From Bryobacterales bacterium (GTDB lineage Bacteria; Acidobacteriota; Terriglobia; Bryobacterales; Bryobacteraceae), in contig SHUD01000001.1 of the NCBI GenBank assembly GCA_009697505.1, positions 1 to 64,000 on the forward strand: a DNA stretch of 64,000 nucleotides, in the 5' to 3' direction. The notes under the pieces are model-generated. The model was not told the origin of the DNA, ran no database searches, and saw only the letters and a list, made by a program, of their open reading frames with translations. Position 1 is the first letter of the stretch. Every line of letters starts with the position of its first letter. A program made the translations under genes and the position numbers. Below, one piece after another: positions 33,647 to 41,813 of the stretch.

Positions 33647-34381
33647 TTAGCGCAACGCCCGGACGGTAGCTTCCAAAGTGTCCTGCAAAGACTCCCGCGG
33701 GACGCTGATCAGCATCGGCTTCACCACCCAGAGCAGCGCCACCGGCACGTCGCGCGACATGGAAATGGCGCGGCATTCGATATAGACGCCTTCCGCCCGT
33801 TGCTCCAGCACCCAGTAGGCGTTCAAGCGCCACAGGAATCCATGCCCCTGGCCCACGGGCAACTCGCGGCCGTCATCGATTTCCGCGACCTTCGTCGAGC
33901 GGGAAAGAATGCCCCACCGCGACGGCCCCAACGGGCGGTATTCAATATCGTAATCGGTGTTCAAGTTGGTGGTGAACACATTTTTTTTGTAGAGCTTGAG
34001 AAACACCCGCCAGATATTGCCTTCGTGGCTGTAAACCTTGGCGGCGGTTACCTGCGGCGCGTAATGCCGCGGATAGCCGTCGTAGGCCTGTAACAACGCG
34101 ATCAGTTTCTCAATCCTGGCGCGGGGAGCGACAACCGCGGCGCGCCAATCGTGGATCAGGGCGCCGTCGAGGACCACCAAGGATTCCGTTGCGCCCGGGA
34201 CGATCTTCACGGTGCCCGCGTCGACGCTGACGCGCGGCTGCCAGTCGAGTCCGCTTTCCAGGTTCTTAATGTAATGATCGAAGGCGCGGTCCGCTTGCGG
34301 CGCCAGCTTGGTCATCAACTGTGCCGGCAGCGGACGGGGCAGTGCACAGACCAGGAGAACAGTGGCGATAAGGCGGCCCAC
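33647..34381 (-). CDS. Secreted protein of unknown function
   Basis: A protein of about 244 residues from GTG 34381, whose start (MGRLIATVLLVCALPRPLPAQ) is a clear signal peptide. The frame is open farther upstream to 34465, but that would overlap the HD-GYP gene. The mature domain has conserved-looking blocks NIWRVFLKLYKKNV, ELPVGQGHGFLWRLNAYWVLEQRAEGVYIECRAISMSRDVP and PRESLQDTLEATVRAL, reminiscent of START/SRPBCC-type helix-grip folds that bind hydrophobic ligands. I recall similar proteins in Acidobacteriota, without a known role. Confidence 0.75.
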   Translation of the reverse strand: MGRLIATVLLVCALPRPLPAQLMTKLAPQADRAFDHYIKNLESGLDWQPRVSVDAGTVKIVPGATESLVVLDGALIHDWRAAVVAPRARIEKLIALLQAYDGYPRHYAPQVTAAKVYSHEGNIWRVFLKLYKKNVFTTNLNTDYDIEYRPLGPSRWGILSRSTKVAEIDDGRELPVGQGHGFLWRLNAYWVLEQRAEGVYIECRAISMSRDVPVALLWVVKPMLISVPRESLQDTLEATVRALR

Positions 34382-34401
34382 ACCCCTATTGTAAGCGGTG
34401 C

Positions 34402-35523
34402 TTACTTGGTAAGCTCGCGGCGCATGTTTTCGAGCGAATTTTGCATCTCGCCATCGGCCGGCCACGGAGAGCCGGTGGGATCACCCGCGGGCCTGGTAAC
34501 CTCGGCGAACAGAGGGATCAGCTCCGGATCGCGCCATCCCCGGCCGGCTTCTTCGAGCATGATATCGAGCGCGTGCTGATGCGAAAACGCCGGCTTATAG
34601 GAGCGCGCGGTCGTGAGCGCATCGTAGATGTCGGCCACCTGCAGGATACGCGCGAGCCAAGGGATTTCTTCGCCGCGCAGGCCGTCCGGATAGCCCGAGC
34701 CGTTCCAGCGCTCGTGATGGCCGCGGATGATGGGAAGCACCGGCGCCAGCGATTTCATGGGCCGGCAGATCTCTTCTCCGCGCAATGTGTGCTGGCACAT
34801 GATCAGCCACTCTTCATTGCTCAGCATGCCGCTCTTGAAAAGGATGGCATCCGGGATACTTACTTTGCCGATGTCGTGGAGATAGCCGCCGCGATACAGA
34901 GCCAATTGATCGGCTTTGGACACGCCCAGCGCCTGGCCCAGCCGGATGCTATAGGCCGCGAGCCGCTCGCAGTGCAGCCCGGTGTAGTTGTCGCGCGCTT
35001 CCACGGACTTGGCCAGAGCGAACAGGATGGTTTCGGCTTCATCCAGCGAATCTGTCAGCGCCTTGTTGCGCAGCATTCTGCGGATGCGCGTGCGCACCAG
35101 CGCCGGCTTCAGGGGCTTCAGCAGAAAGTCATCGGCGCCGGAATCAATTCCCGCGATCTCGTTTTCCGTGCCCTGCACGCCCGTGGTCATCAGGATGGGG
35201 ATCAGGTGGGTGCGGCGGTCCGCTTTCAGCACACGGCAGAAATCGGGTCCACTCATCCCTGGCATTACCAGATCGACGACCACGAGATCCACACTCTGCT
35301 GCCCCAGGATGTCCATTGCTTCCTCGGGACGCGTGGCTTCCATGATGCGGTACTCTTCGGTTTTCAACATGGCGTTGAGCACGCGCCGGTTGATCTCCAG
35401 GGCGTCGACGATCAGGATGGCGGCGGCCTGGCTGGGCTCTTCGAAGGCGTTGTCCCAATGGGGGAGGCGCGACTCCGCGTTCGTCGCTCCAAGTCCTTTC
35501 GATACTGCTTCAATCTCGGCCAT
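34402..35523 (-). CDS. Response regulator with HD-GYP domain (cyclic-di-GMP phosphodiesterase)
   Basis: A 373-residue protein. The receiver domain (36-155) has phospho-acceptor Asp84 in VVVDLVMPGMSG and Lys137 in LLKPLKP. The HD-GYP domain (165-340) has HDIGK at 216-220 and HHERWNGSGYP at 269-279, with the GYP triplet intact. It should hydrolyse c-di-GMP to GMP under control of phosphorylation. Its sensor kinase is not adjacent. It is divergent from the cupin gene. Confidence 0.92.
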   Translation of the reverse strand: MAEIEAVSKGLGATNAESRLPHWDNAFEEPSQAAAILIVDALEINRRVLNAMLKTEEYRIMEATRPEEAMDILGQQSVDLVVVDLVMPGMSGPDFCRVLKADRRTHLIPILMTTGVQGTENEIAGIDSGADDFLLKPLKPALVRTRIRRMLRNKALTDSLDEAETILFALAKSVEARDNYTGLHCERLAAYSIRLGQALGVSKADQLALYRGGYLHDIGKVSIPDAILFKSGMLSNEEWLIMCQHTLRGEEICRPMKSLAPVLPIIRGHHERWNGSGYPDGLRGEEIPWLARILQVADIYDALTTARSYKPAFSHQHALDIMLEEAGRGWRDPELIPLFAEVTRPAGDPTGSPWPADGEMQNSLENMRRELTK

Positions 35524-35621
35524 GACCTATGCGGCCTTACACCCATTCCTGAAAGTAGTATCGGTAAAACCCTAGGAAATATTTAGGGCTATGCCCTTGG
35601 CCTAAGCTAAAATACGCAGAT

Positions 35622-36092
35622 ATGGCTGATCCGGCAACACCCGATTGGAAAGCACACGGAATCCGCATAGTCCGGGCGGGTGAGTTGGATACCAACACTC
35701 CGCAGACCCCCGGGATGTTGCGGGCCGCGGCCATCACCCACGCGCGTACGGGAGCGAGTAAGTTATGGGCGGGCACGGTGGTGGTCGAGCCCGCGGTGCG
35801 AACCGCCGCCCATCATCACGGTGAGCTCGAGACGGTTCTCTACATCGTCCGCGGCCGCGCCCGCTTCCGCTGGGGCGATCATCTGGAATACGTGGAAGAA
35901 GCCGGTCCCGGCGATTTCATTTATGTGCCGCCTTACGTGCCGCACCAGGAGATGAACGCGCGCCCTGACGAACCGGTGGAAGCGGTGATCGTCCGCAGCG
36001 GCCAGGAGCCGATTGTTGTGAATCTCGATATTGTCAGCCCCGAGCCCGGCGATTCCGGTCCCAACCTCTTTCATGCGAAACCGCATTCGTAA
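35622..36092 (+). CDS. Cupin-domain protein
   Basis: A 156-residue single cupin. Motif 1 has His64, His65 and His66 with Glu70 (AAHHHGELE), and motif 2 has PGDFIYVPPYVPHQE with His108, giving the usual three-His, one-Glu metal site. Such proteins may be metal-dependent oxygenases, isomerases or simple binding proteins. The flanking genes do not narrow this down. Confidence 0.83.
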   Translation: MADPATPDWKAHGIRIVRAGELDTNTPQTPGMLRAAAITHARTGASKLWAGTVVVEPAVRTAAHHHGELETVLYIVRGRARFRWGDHLEYVEEAGPGDFIYVPPYVPHQEMNARPDEPVEAVIVRSGQEPIVVNLDIVSPEPGDSGPNLFHAKPHS

Positions 36093-36179
36093 GATTTCAA
36101 TCCATTCACCTACAGCTAAGTTGCAGGACCAATCCGCGATGAGCGCAGTCTGACCTTCGTCTATACTAAGACGACCTTC

Positions 36180-37730
36180 ATGAGCTTCGCCTATGCGTGG
36201 TTGGCTTTGAATCTCATCTCGTTGCGGCAGGCGCCGCCGGGCGCGCAACTCCATATCCGGCTTACGACCGCCGTCAGCTCTTACGCCAGCCGGGCGGGAG
36301 ACCCCGTCACCGCCGTACTGATTGCACCGGTCACCTTCGGCTTTACCGTCGCGCCATCGTTGGGCGAGCAAATCATACTCCCTCAGGGCAGCGTGATTTC
36401 CGGCACAGTCAAGTCCGTTCAACGTGTGGGGTTGGGACTTAAACACGAAAACGCAGCCTTCGACCTCGAGTTCACTAGTGTGACCTTGCCGAATGGCGAT
36501 CGTCTTCCGGTTTCGTGCCGCGTACTCGAAGTCGATACCGGCCGCGAACAAGTAGCCTCCGACGGCAGCATTCGCGGCGTGCGGCCCACCAACACTCTTT
36601 CCTATCGCGCGGGCGGCTACATCCGAACCGCGCTCCAGTGGCAGCCGCAACTGGCAGCCGCTTCCTGGGCCATCAAGACGCTGCTGTTACAGGTGCCCGA
36701 GCCCGAGTTGTATTACCCGGCTGGGGTGGAACTCACGCTGGCCTTGACGCAACCTCTATTTGTTCCCCTTACGGCCGTGCCTGCCGTGCAAACCCAGAGT
36801 AGCTCACCTGTATCCGGCGGCCAACCTGTATCCGGCGACGAACGCGCCCTCCTGGCGGAGATAGCCGCGGCCATGCCCATGAGAACCCATACGCTGAGCC
36901 CCGACCGCCCGGACCGGAATCGCCCATCGGATCTGACCAACCTCTTGTTTATTGGCTCGCGGGAACAGTTGACTGCTGCTTTCGAAGCCGCCGGATGGAA
37001 CCAGCCGGGCTCTCCCGGCATGCGCAGCAATATCCGCAGGATTCGCGCCGTCGCCGAAGGTCACGGAGACACCGCCGCGCCCATGTCCCTGCTGGCGGTG
37101 GAAGGCTTCGCGCCGGATATGGCCTGGCAAAAAGGCTTCAATGACGTGTCCAAGCGCCACCACCTCAGAATATGGAAACAGCCGGAAACCTGGCATGGCC
37201 AGGAAACTTGGATCGCGGCGGCCACCCGCGACATCGACTTCGCCTATTTGCGGCCCGGCCAGCTGATCACTCACAAGATCGATGCGAACATCGACGAAGA
37301 GCGGGAAAAGGTCGTGAACGACCTGGTGTTCACTTCGTGCGCGGCCCTGCTGGAATCCTACGAACGCCCGGAGGTGCCAACCGTCGCGCGGAACGCAACC
37401 GGCGATCCCATGAAAACCGACACGCGGCTGGCCATCGTGGAATTGCATGAATGCAACCCGCCCTCGTATTTGAGCCATGACGACGGTCCTGTACTTCGGC
37501 GTCATGGACGCGGCATTCAGCGCTTTGCCCGGCGCGAGATCCTCAGCCTGCGCAGCGACCTTCTGCGCGAAAATCTCTACTGGCGTACCTACGAAGGGAT
37601 TCGCTGGATAGCAGTCTGGGCTCACCAGCGCCGGGGAACCGCAAATGACGGCCTTCCCGCCGGTCCAGCCACGGCTATTCTTGGTCTGGGCAGCCGCCGC
37701 TCTCGCGCGGTGCGCGAGATGCTGCAATAG
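36180..37730 (+). CDS. LssY C-terminal domain protein with an N-terminal beta domain
   Basis: A 516-residue protein. Residues 20-215 form a beta-rich domain with LHIRLTTAVSSYASRAGDPVTAVL and LPQGSVISGTVKSV, similar to barrel-like domains that coat exported or conjugation-related proteins. From about residue 250 it matches the LssY C-terminal domain: NLLFIGSREQLTAAFEAAGW, MSLLAVEGFAPDMAWQKGFN, HHLRIWK and WIAAATRDIDF. In Legionella LssY this domain follows a DedA or PAP2 membrane part, absent here. The N-terminus is hydrophobic and may be a weak signal sequence. Function unknown. Confidence 0.7.
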   Translation: MSFAYAWLALNLISLRQAPPGAQLHIRLTTAVSSYASRAGDPVTAVLIAPVTFGFTVAPSLGEQIILPQGSVISGTVKSVQRVGLGLKHENAAFDLEFTSVTLPNGDRLPVSCRVLEVDTGREQVASDGSIRGVRPTNTLSYRAGGYIRTALQWQPQLAAASWAIKTLLLQVPEPELYYPAGVELTLALTQPLFVPLTAVPAVQTQSSSPVSGGQPVSGDERALLAEIAAAMPMRTHTLSPDRPDRNRPSDLTNLLFIGSREQLTAAFEAAGWNQPGSPGMRSNIRRIRAVAEGHGDTAAPMSLLAVEGFAPDMAWQKGFNDVSKRHHLRIWKQPETWHGQETWIAAATRDIDFAYLRPGQLITHKIDANIDEEREKVVNDLVFTSCAALLESYERPEVPTVARNATGDPMKTDTRLAIVELHECNPPSYLSHDDGPVLRRHGRGIQRFARREILSLRSDLLRENLYWRTYEGIRWIAVWAHQRRGTANDGLPAGPATAILGLGSRRSRAVREMLQ

Positions 37731-37793
37731 TACAGTCCGTGCCCACAGCAGCTTCCGGGGATTCCCCCGGGAACCGTTACACTGAAAGATTCC

Positions 37794-39080
37794 ATGCAAG
37801 AAACTGTTTCCCCCGCCAAGTCCATCGAGGGGGCCATCACTCTTCCCGGCGATAAATCGATTTCTCACCGTTACGGAATGCTGGGCGGCATTGCCGAAGG
37901 CGTCACCACGATCCACAACTATTCGACCGGCGCCGATTGCCAGTCGACGCTGGGCTGCATGGCGGCGCTGGGCGCGAAAGTGGAGCGAGTGGACGGCAAG
38001 GTGGTCATCCACGGGGGCAAGATACACGAGCCGGCCGCGCAGTTGGATGCCGGCAACTCCGGCTCCACTATCCGCATGCTCTCCGGAATTTTGGCCGGGC
38101 AGGCGTTTACCAGCCGCATTGCCGGTGACGAATCCCTGGCGCGCCGCCCCATGGACCGCGTTATCCGGCCGCTGACCGGAATGGGCGCGCACGTGGAGGG
38201 GGCGAGCCTTGAGGGACGCCAGGGCACGTTCCCGCCGCTCACCATTCGCGGAGGCGCGCTGCACGGCATCGACTACACGCTTCCGGTGGCCAGCGCGCAG
38301 GTGAAGAGCTGCGTTTTATTTGCCGGGCTGTTTGCGAAAGGAAATACCGTTGTCCGCGAGTCGATTCAGACGCGCGATCACACGGAAATCGCGCTGCGCG
38401 AGTTCGGCGCGGAGGTCGAAGTCCAGCAACGTGTCATCACTCTGACGGAAGGCGCGCAGCTCACTGGCCGCGAGCTGGTGGTTCCCGGCGATCTGTCTTC
38501 GGCGGCATTTTTCCTGGTCGCCGCGCTGCTGATGCCGGAGTCGAATCTGGTGATTCACAATGTCGGGTTGAATCCCACGCGTTCCGCGCTACTCGATTTT
38601 CTGACGTCGATCGGCGCGTCAATCAAAGTGGTCGACGTGAAACAAAGCGGCGGCGAGTTGATCGGCAGCCTGCGCATTCGCGCGTCGAAGATCGCCGGCG
38701 GCGTCATTGAAGGCGCGCTCACCGCCGGTCTGATCGATGAGATCCCCGCGCTGGCCGTGCTGGGCGCGGCGAGTTCGGGAGGATTGGTCGTGCGTGACGC
38801 TGGCGAGTTGCGCGTCAAGGAAACCGACCGCATCGCCACCATCGAATCCAATCTTAAGCGCATGGGCGTCGAGATCGAATCCTCGCCGGACGGCTTCCGC
38901 ATCCCCGGAGGGCAGAAGTTTCACGCGGCGGAGGTGGATTCGGAAGGCGATCACCGCATCGCCATGGCCTTCGCCGTGGCCGCGCTCGCCTCCGATGGTC
39001 CCTGCACCATCGCGGGTGCCGAATCGGCAGGGGTTTCCTTCCCCGAATTTTTTAGTACACTGCGGGAGATCGCGCACTAG
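37794..39080 (+). CDS. aroA: 3-phosphoshikimate 1-carboxyvinyltransferase (EPSP synthase)
   Basis: A 428-residue enzyme that transfers enolpyruvyl from PEP to shikimate 3-phosphate. Visible family blocks are LPGDKSISHR (18-27), LDAGNSGSTIRMLSGIL, a RRPMDR block, the DLSSAAFFLVAA strand, a KETDRI motif and the closing GDHRIAMAFAVAAL. It is full length and intact. The stop TAG is followed at once by the ATG of a small histidine kinase, so the two are translated together. Confidence 0.95.
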   Translation: MQETVSPAKSIEGAITLPGDKSISHRYGMLGGIAEGVTTIHNYSTGADCQSTLGCMAALGAKVERVDGKVVIHGGKIHEPAAQLDAGNSGSTIRMLSGILAGQAFTSRIAGDESLARRPMDRVIRPLTGMGAHVEGASLEGRQGTFPPLTIRGGALHGIDYTLPVASAQVKSCVLFAGLFAKGNTVVRESIQTRDHTEIALREFGAEVEVQQRVITLTEGAQLTGRELVVPGDLSSAAFFLVAALLMPESNLVIHNVGLNPTRSALLDFLTSIGASIKVVDVKQSGGELIGSLRIRASKIAGGVIEGALTAGLIDEIPALAVLGAASSGGLVVRDAGELRVKETDRIATIESNLKRMGVEIESSPDGFRIPGGQKFHAAEVDSEGDHRIAMAFAVAALASDGPCTIAGAESAGVSFPEFFSTLREIAH

Positions 39081-39758
39081 ATGGAAACGACGCCGGATCT
39101 AACGCTTCCCGATCTTGCCCTGCCGGACCTTACCACGCAGTGTTTGATTCACGATCTGAACAATATTTTTCAAATCTTGATGGAAGCCGCGGATCTGCTC
39201 TCCGACGACCCCCGCTGGGAGTCTTTGTCCGCCACGATTTTTCGCAGCATTGAACGCGGCAGAGACATCACTCTGAGTATGCAGGCGGCGAATCACGGTT
39301 CCGCTCCACTGGAGACGGTTCTCGATAAAGCCGTGACTTTCGTGCAGGATTCGGTCGCCATGCACCATGGTCCCAAGATCGGCTTTGCCTGCGACATTGA
39401 GCCCGGCATCGTGCTGCACCATCCTTGGGGTTGGGAGCGCGTACTGCTCAATCTGTTTTTGAACTCGGTCCACGCCATGCCGCGGGGCGGGACCATTTCC
39501 GTGCGGGCGCGGCGCACGGATCGTGAATTCGAGATGGTGGTGGCCGACGACGGCCTCGGAATCGCGCCGGACCTGTTGCCCCGCATCTTCCAGCCCAATA
39601 GCTCGACGAGAATCGGGGGCGGCTTGGGCTTGCATATCGTGAATTCGATTGTGAAAAGCGAGGACGGCACCGTGAGCGCGGCCAATCGCGAAACGGGCGG
39701 AGCGGAGTTCACGATTACCATCCCGACTGACTCAGCGATCTCCCGCGCCTCCGCCTAG
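39081..39758 (+). CDS. Minimal sensor-less histidine kinase
   Basis: A 225-residue protein with a short helical dimerisation segment containing CLIHDLNNIFQIL (probable phospho-acceptor His24), then an ATPase domain with N-box LLNLFLNSVHAMP, G1 ADDGLGIAPDLL and G2 GGGLGLHIVNSIV. There is no membrane helix or sensor domain, so it must be controlled by a partner or act as a phosphotransfer protein (compare ChpT-like folds). Its ATG directly abuts the aroA stop, an unexpected pairing. Confidence 0.85.
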   Translation: METTPDLTLPDLALPDLTTQCLIHDLNNIFQILMEAADLLSDDPRWESLSATIFRSIERGRDITLSMQAANHGSAPLETVLDKAVTFVQDSVAMHHGPKIGFACDIEPGIVLHHPWGWERVLLNLFLNSVHAMPRGGTISVRARRTDREFEMVVADDGLGIAPDLLPRIFQPNSSTRIGGGLGLHIVNSIVKSEDGTVSAANRETGGAEFTITIPTDSAISRASA

Positions 39759-39786
39759 TATTCCCTTCTCCTGTGACCAACCCGCC

Positions 39787-40470
39787 GTGACCAAGATTCT
39801 CGTAACCAACGACGACGGGTGGGACGCCGCTGGTCTCGCCGCACTCAAAAGCCTGGCGGCGGAGTTCGGCGAGGTTTACGTGCTGGCCCCGCGCGAGCCG
39901 CACTCTTACGCGGGCCACCGCGTGACCACGCATGAGACATTGACTTTGATCGAAACCGCGCCCCGGGAATTTACTCTATCCGGCACCCCCGCCGATTGCG
40001 TCCGGGCTGCCTTAACTTCCGTTTTTGAAGACATCGACTGGGTCTTGTCGGGCATCAATCATGGCGGCAACCTGGGCGCCGACTTGTATACGTCGGCAAC
40101 GGTCGCGGCCGCGCGCGAAGCCGCTTACCTGGGCAAGCCGGCCATTGCCATCTCGCAGTACATCAAGCGCGCCCTGCCTTTGGATTGGACCAGTTCCCGC
40201 GATCTCGCGCGCCCCATCGTTACCCAACTATTCGCACAAACGTGTCCCGCCAAAAGCTACTGGAACGTGAATTTGCCGCACATCGAGAATGAAAACGCCG
40301 CGCCCGTTACCATCTGTGAACCCGATAACCAGCCGCTCGACGTGCGCTTTCACCGCGAGGGCTCCCAACTCCGCTTTGGCGGCTCCTACGTCGCGCGCCC
40401 ACGCACCCCCGGCCGCGATGTCGATCTGTGTTTTGCGGGCTCCATCACCATCAGCCAGCTCCATCTGTAA
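39787..40470 (+). CDS. surE: 5'/3'-nucleotidase SurE
   Basis: A 227-residue metal-dependent phosphatase for nucleoside monophosphates. The N-terminal VTNDDG (6-11) supplies Asp9 and Asp10, followed by the active-site loop LAPREPHSYAGHRVT, SGTPADCVRAAL, and SGINHGGNLGADLYTSATVAAAREA with the metal-binding Asn. The start is GTG at 39787. It follows the small histidine kinase on the same strand by 28 bp. Confidence 0.92.
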   Translation: MTKILVTNDDGWDAAGLAALKSLAAEFGEVYVLAPREPHSYAGHRVTTHETLTLIETAPREFTLSGTPADCVRAALTSVFEDIDWVLSGINHGGNLGADLYTSATVAAAREAAYLGKPAIAISQYIKRALPLDWTSSRDLARPIVTQLFAQTCPAKSYWNVNLPHIENENAAPVTICEPDNQPLDVRFHREGSQLRFGGSYVARPRTPGRDVDLCFAGSITISQLHL

Positions 40471-40571
40471 CTGCAAGAACCATCTTGCGCCCTTTGCGGG
40501 CGATCCGGCATAGTAGAAGTGCGGGCCCATAGCCCGGTTATGCGTGCGCGCTTTATGGAACCAGGTAGTCG

Positions 40572-41813
40572 ATGGCGGAAGATATTCTGTACCTTACCGA
40601 GCTCTTCGGCCTCAAGGTCTATGACCTTAAGGGGCGCAAGCTCGGTGTGGTCAAAGATGCCGCCATTGTCCCGCTGGTGGATCCCGTCCGCGTAGACCGC
40701 TTTCTGCTGAGCGGCGATGGCACGCTGCTGACCATCCGCTTCGACCAGGTCAAGACCATTTCGCTCGACGGAATTCACTTGCGCGATGAGAATCTCACGC
40801 CGTATCATTCCGACGAATACATGCTGCGGCTGGCTCGCGATCTTCTCGATCAGCAGATTGTCGATGCGCAGGGCCGCAAAGTGGTGCGCGTCAACGACGT
40901 TACTTTTGAGCTGCGCGAGGAAAACGACGCGCAGATTCTGTGGGTGCTCGAAGTGGACATCGGAATCCGCAGCATTTTCCGCCGCCTGTTCCGCGGAATT
41001 CTGCCGCCGCGCTGGATCCGCCGCCTGCAGGTGCGCATTGCTCCGCATTCCATTCGCTGGGAATTCTGCAATATTCTGGAGCCCGACCCGCAGCGCCGTT
41101 TGCGCTTGAATATCTCCAACCGGCTGCTCGAAAACATGCACCCGGCCGACCTCGCCGACATCGTCGAAGCGCTGGGTCCGGAGGACCGCGAGGCGATCTT
41201 CGAAAATATCGACAGCGAAGTTGCCGCCGAAGCGCTTTCGGAAGTGGATCTGGAGATCCAGGCCAGCATTCTCGAATCTCTGGAAACGGAAACCGCCGCC
41301 GATATCGTCGAGGAAATGGCCCCCGATGAAGCCGCCGACGTGCTGGCCGAGCTCGAAGAAGATACCAGCGACGAAATTCTTGAAGAGATGGAGCACGACC
41401 CCAAGCATGAGGTCGAGGAGCTCATGGAATTCGCCGAGGACACGGCCGGCGGCCTGATGAACACCGAGTACGTCGCTCTGCGAGCCGATGCGACGGTTGC
41501 CGACGCACTGGCGGCCCTCAAGGAAAACGAAGATTTGCTGGAGACGCTCAATACACTGTTCCTGGTCGACGAACATGAGCGCCTGGCCGCTACGGTGCCT
41601 CTTGCGCGGCTGTTTCTGTATGAAGGCGGCGCGCGGCTGGCGGATCTGGCGTCCGAAACCCTCATCCAGGTGCCGGTCAGCGAGCGGCAGGACCGCGTCA
41701 CCGAACTCTTTGACAAATACAATCTGCTGGCGCTGCCCGTCACCGGCCACGACCACAAGCTGGCCGGCGTGATCACAGCGGACGACATTATTTCCGTGTT
41801 AAGACAGAGGTGA
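40572..41813 (+). CDS. MgtE N-domain and CBS protein without a channel domain
   Basis: A 413-residue cytoplasmic protein. Residues 1-170 contain two PRC-barrel-like segments (FGLKVYDLKGRKLGVVKDAA and QQIVDAQGRKVVRVNDV). Residues 185-300 are the MgtE N-terminal superhelix (LHPADLADIVEALGPEDREAIF-like repeats and AADVLAELEEDTSDEILEEM). Residues 300-410 are a CBS pair (AGGLMNTEYVALRADATVADAL, and LPVTGHDHKLAGVITADDI). The MgtE transmembrane pore is absent. Homologs often sit beside an NRAMP-type transporter, but here the DUF885 gene overlaps its stop by one base. Confidence 0.8.
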   Translation: MAEDILYLTELFGLKVYDLKGRKLGVVKDAAIVPLVDPVRVDRFLLSGDGTLLTIRFDQVKTISLDGIHLRDENLTPYHSDEYMLRLARDLLDQQIVDAQGRKVVRVNDVTFELREENDAQILWVLEVDIGIRSIFRRLFRGILPPRWIRRLQVRIAPHSIRWEFCNILEPDPQRRLRLNISNRLLENMHPADLADIVEALGPEDREAIFENIDSEVAAEALSEVDLEIQASILESLETETAADIVEEMAPDEAADVLAELEEDTSDEILEEMEHDPKHEVEELMEFAEDTAGGLMNTEYVALRADATVADALAALKENEDLLETLNTLFLVDEHERLAATVPLARLFLYEGGARLADLASETLIQVPVSERQDRVTELFDKYNLLALPVTGHDHKLAGVITADDIISVLRQR

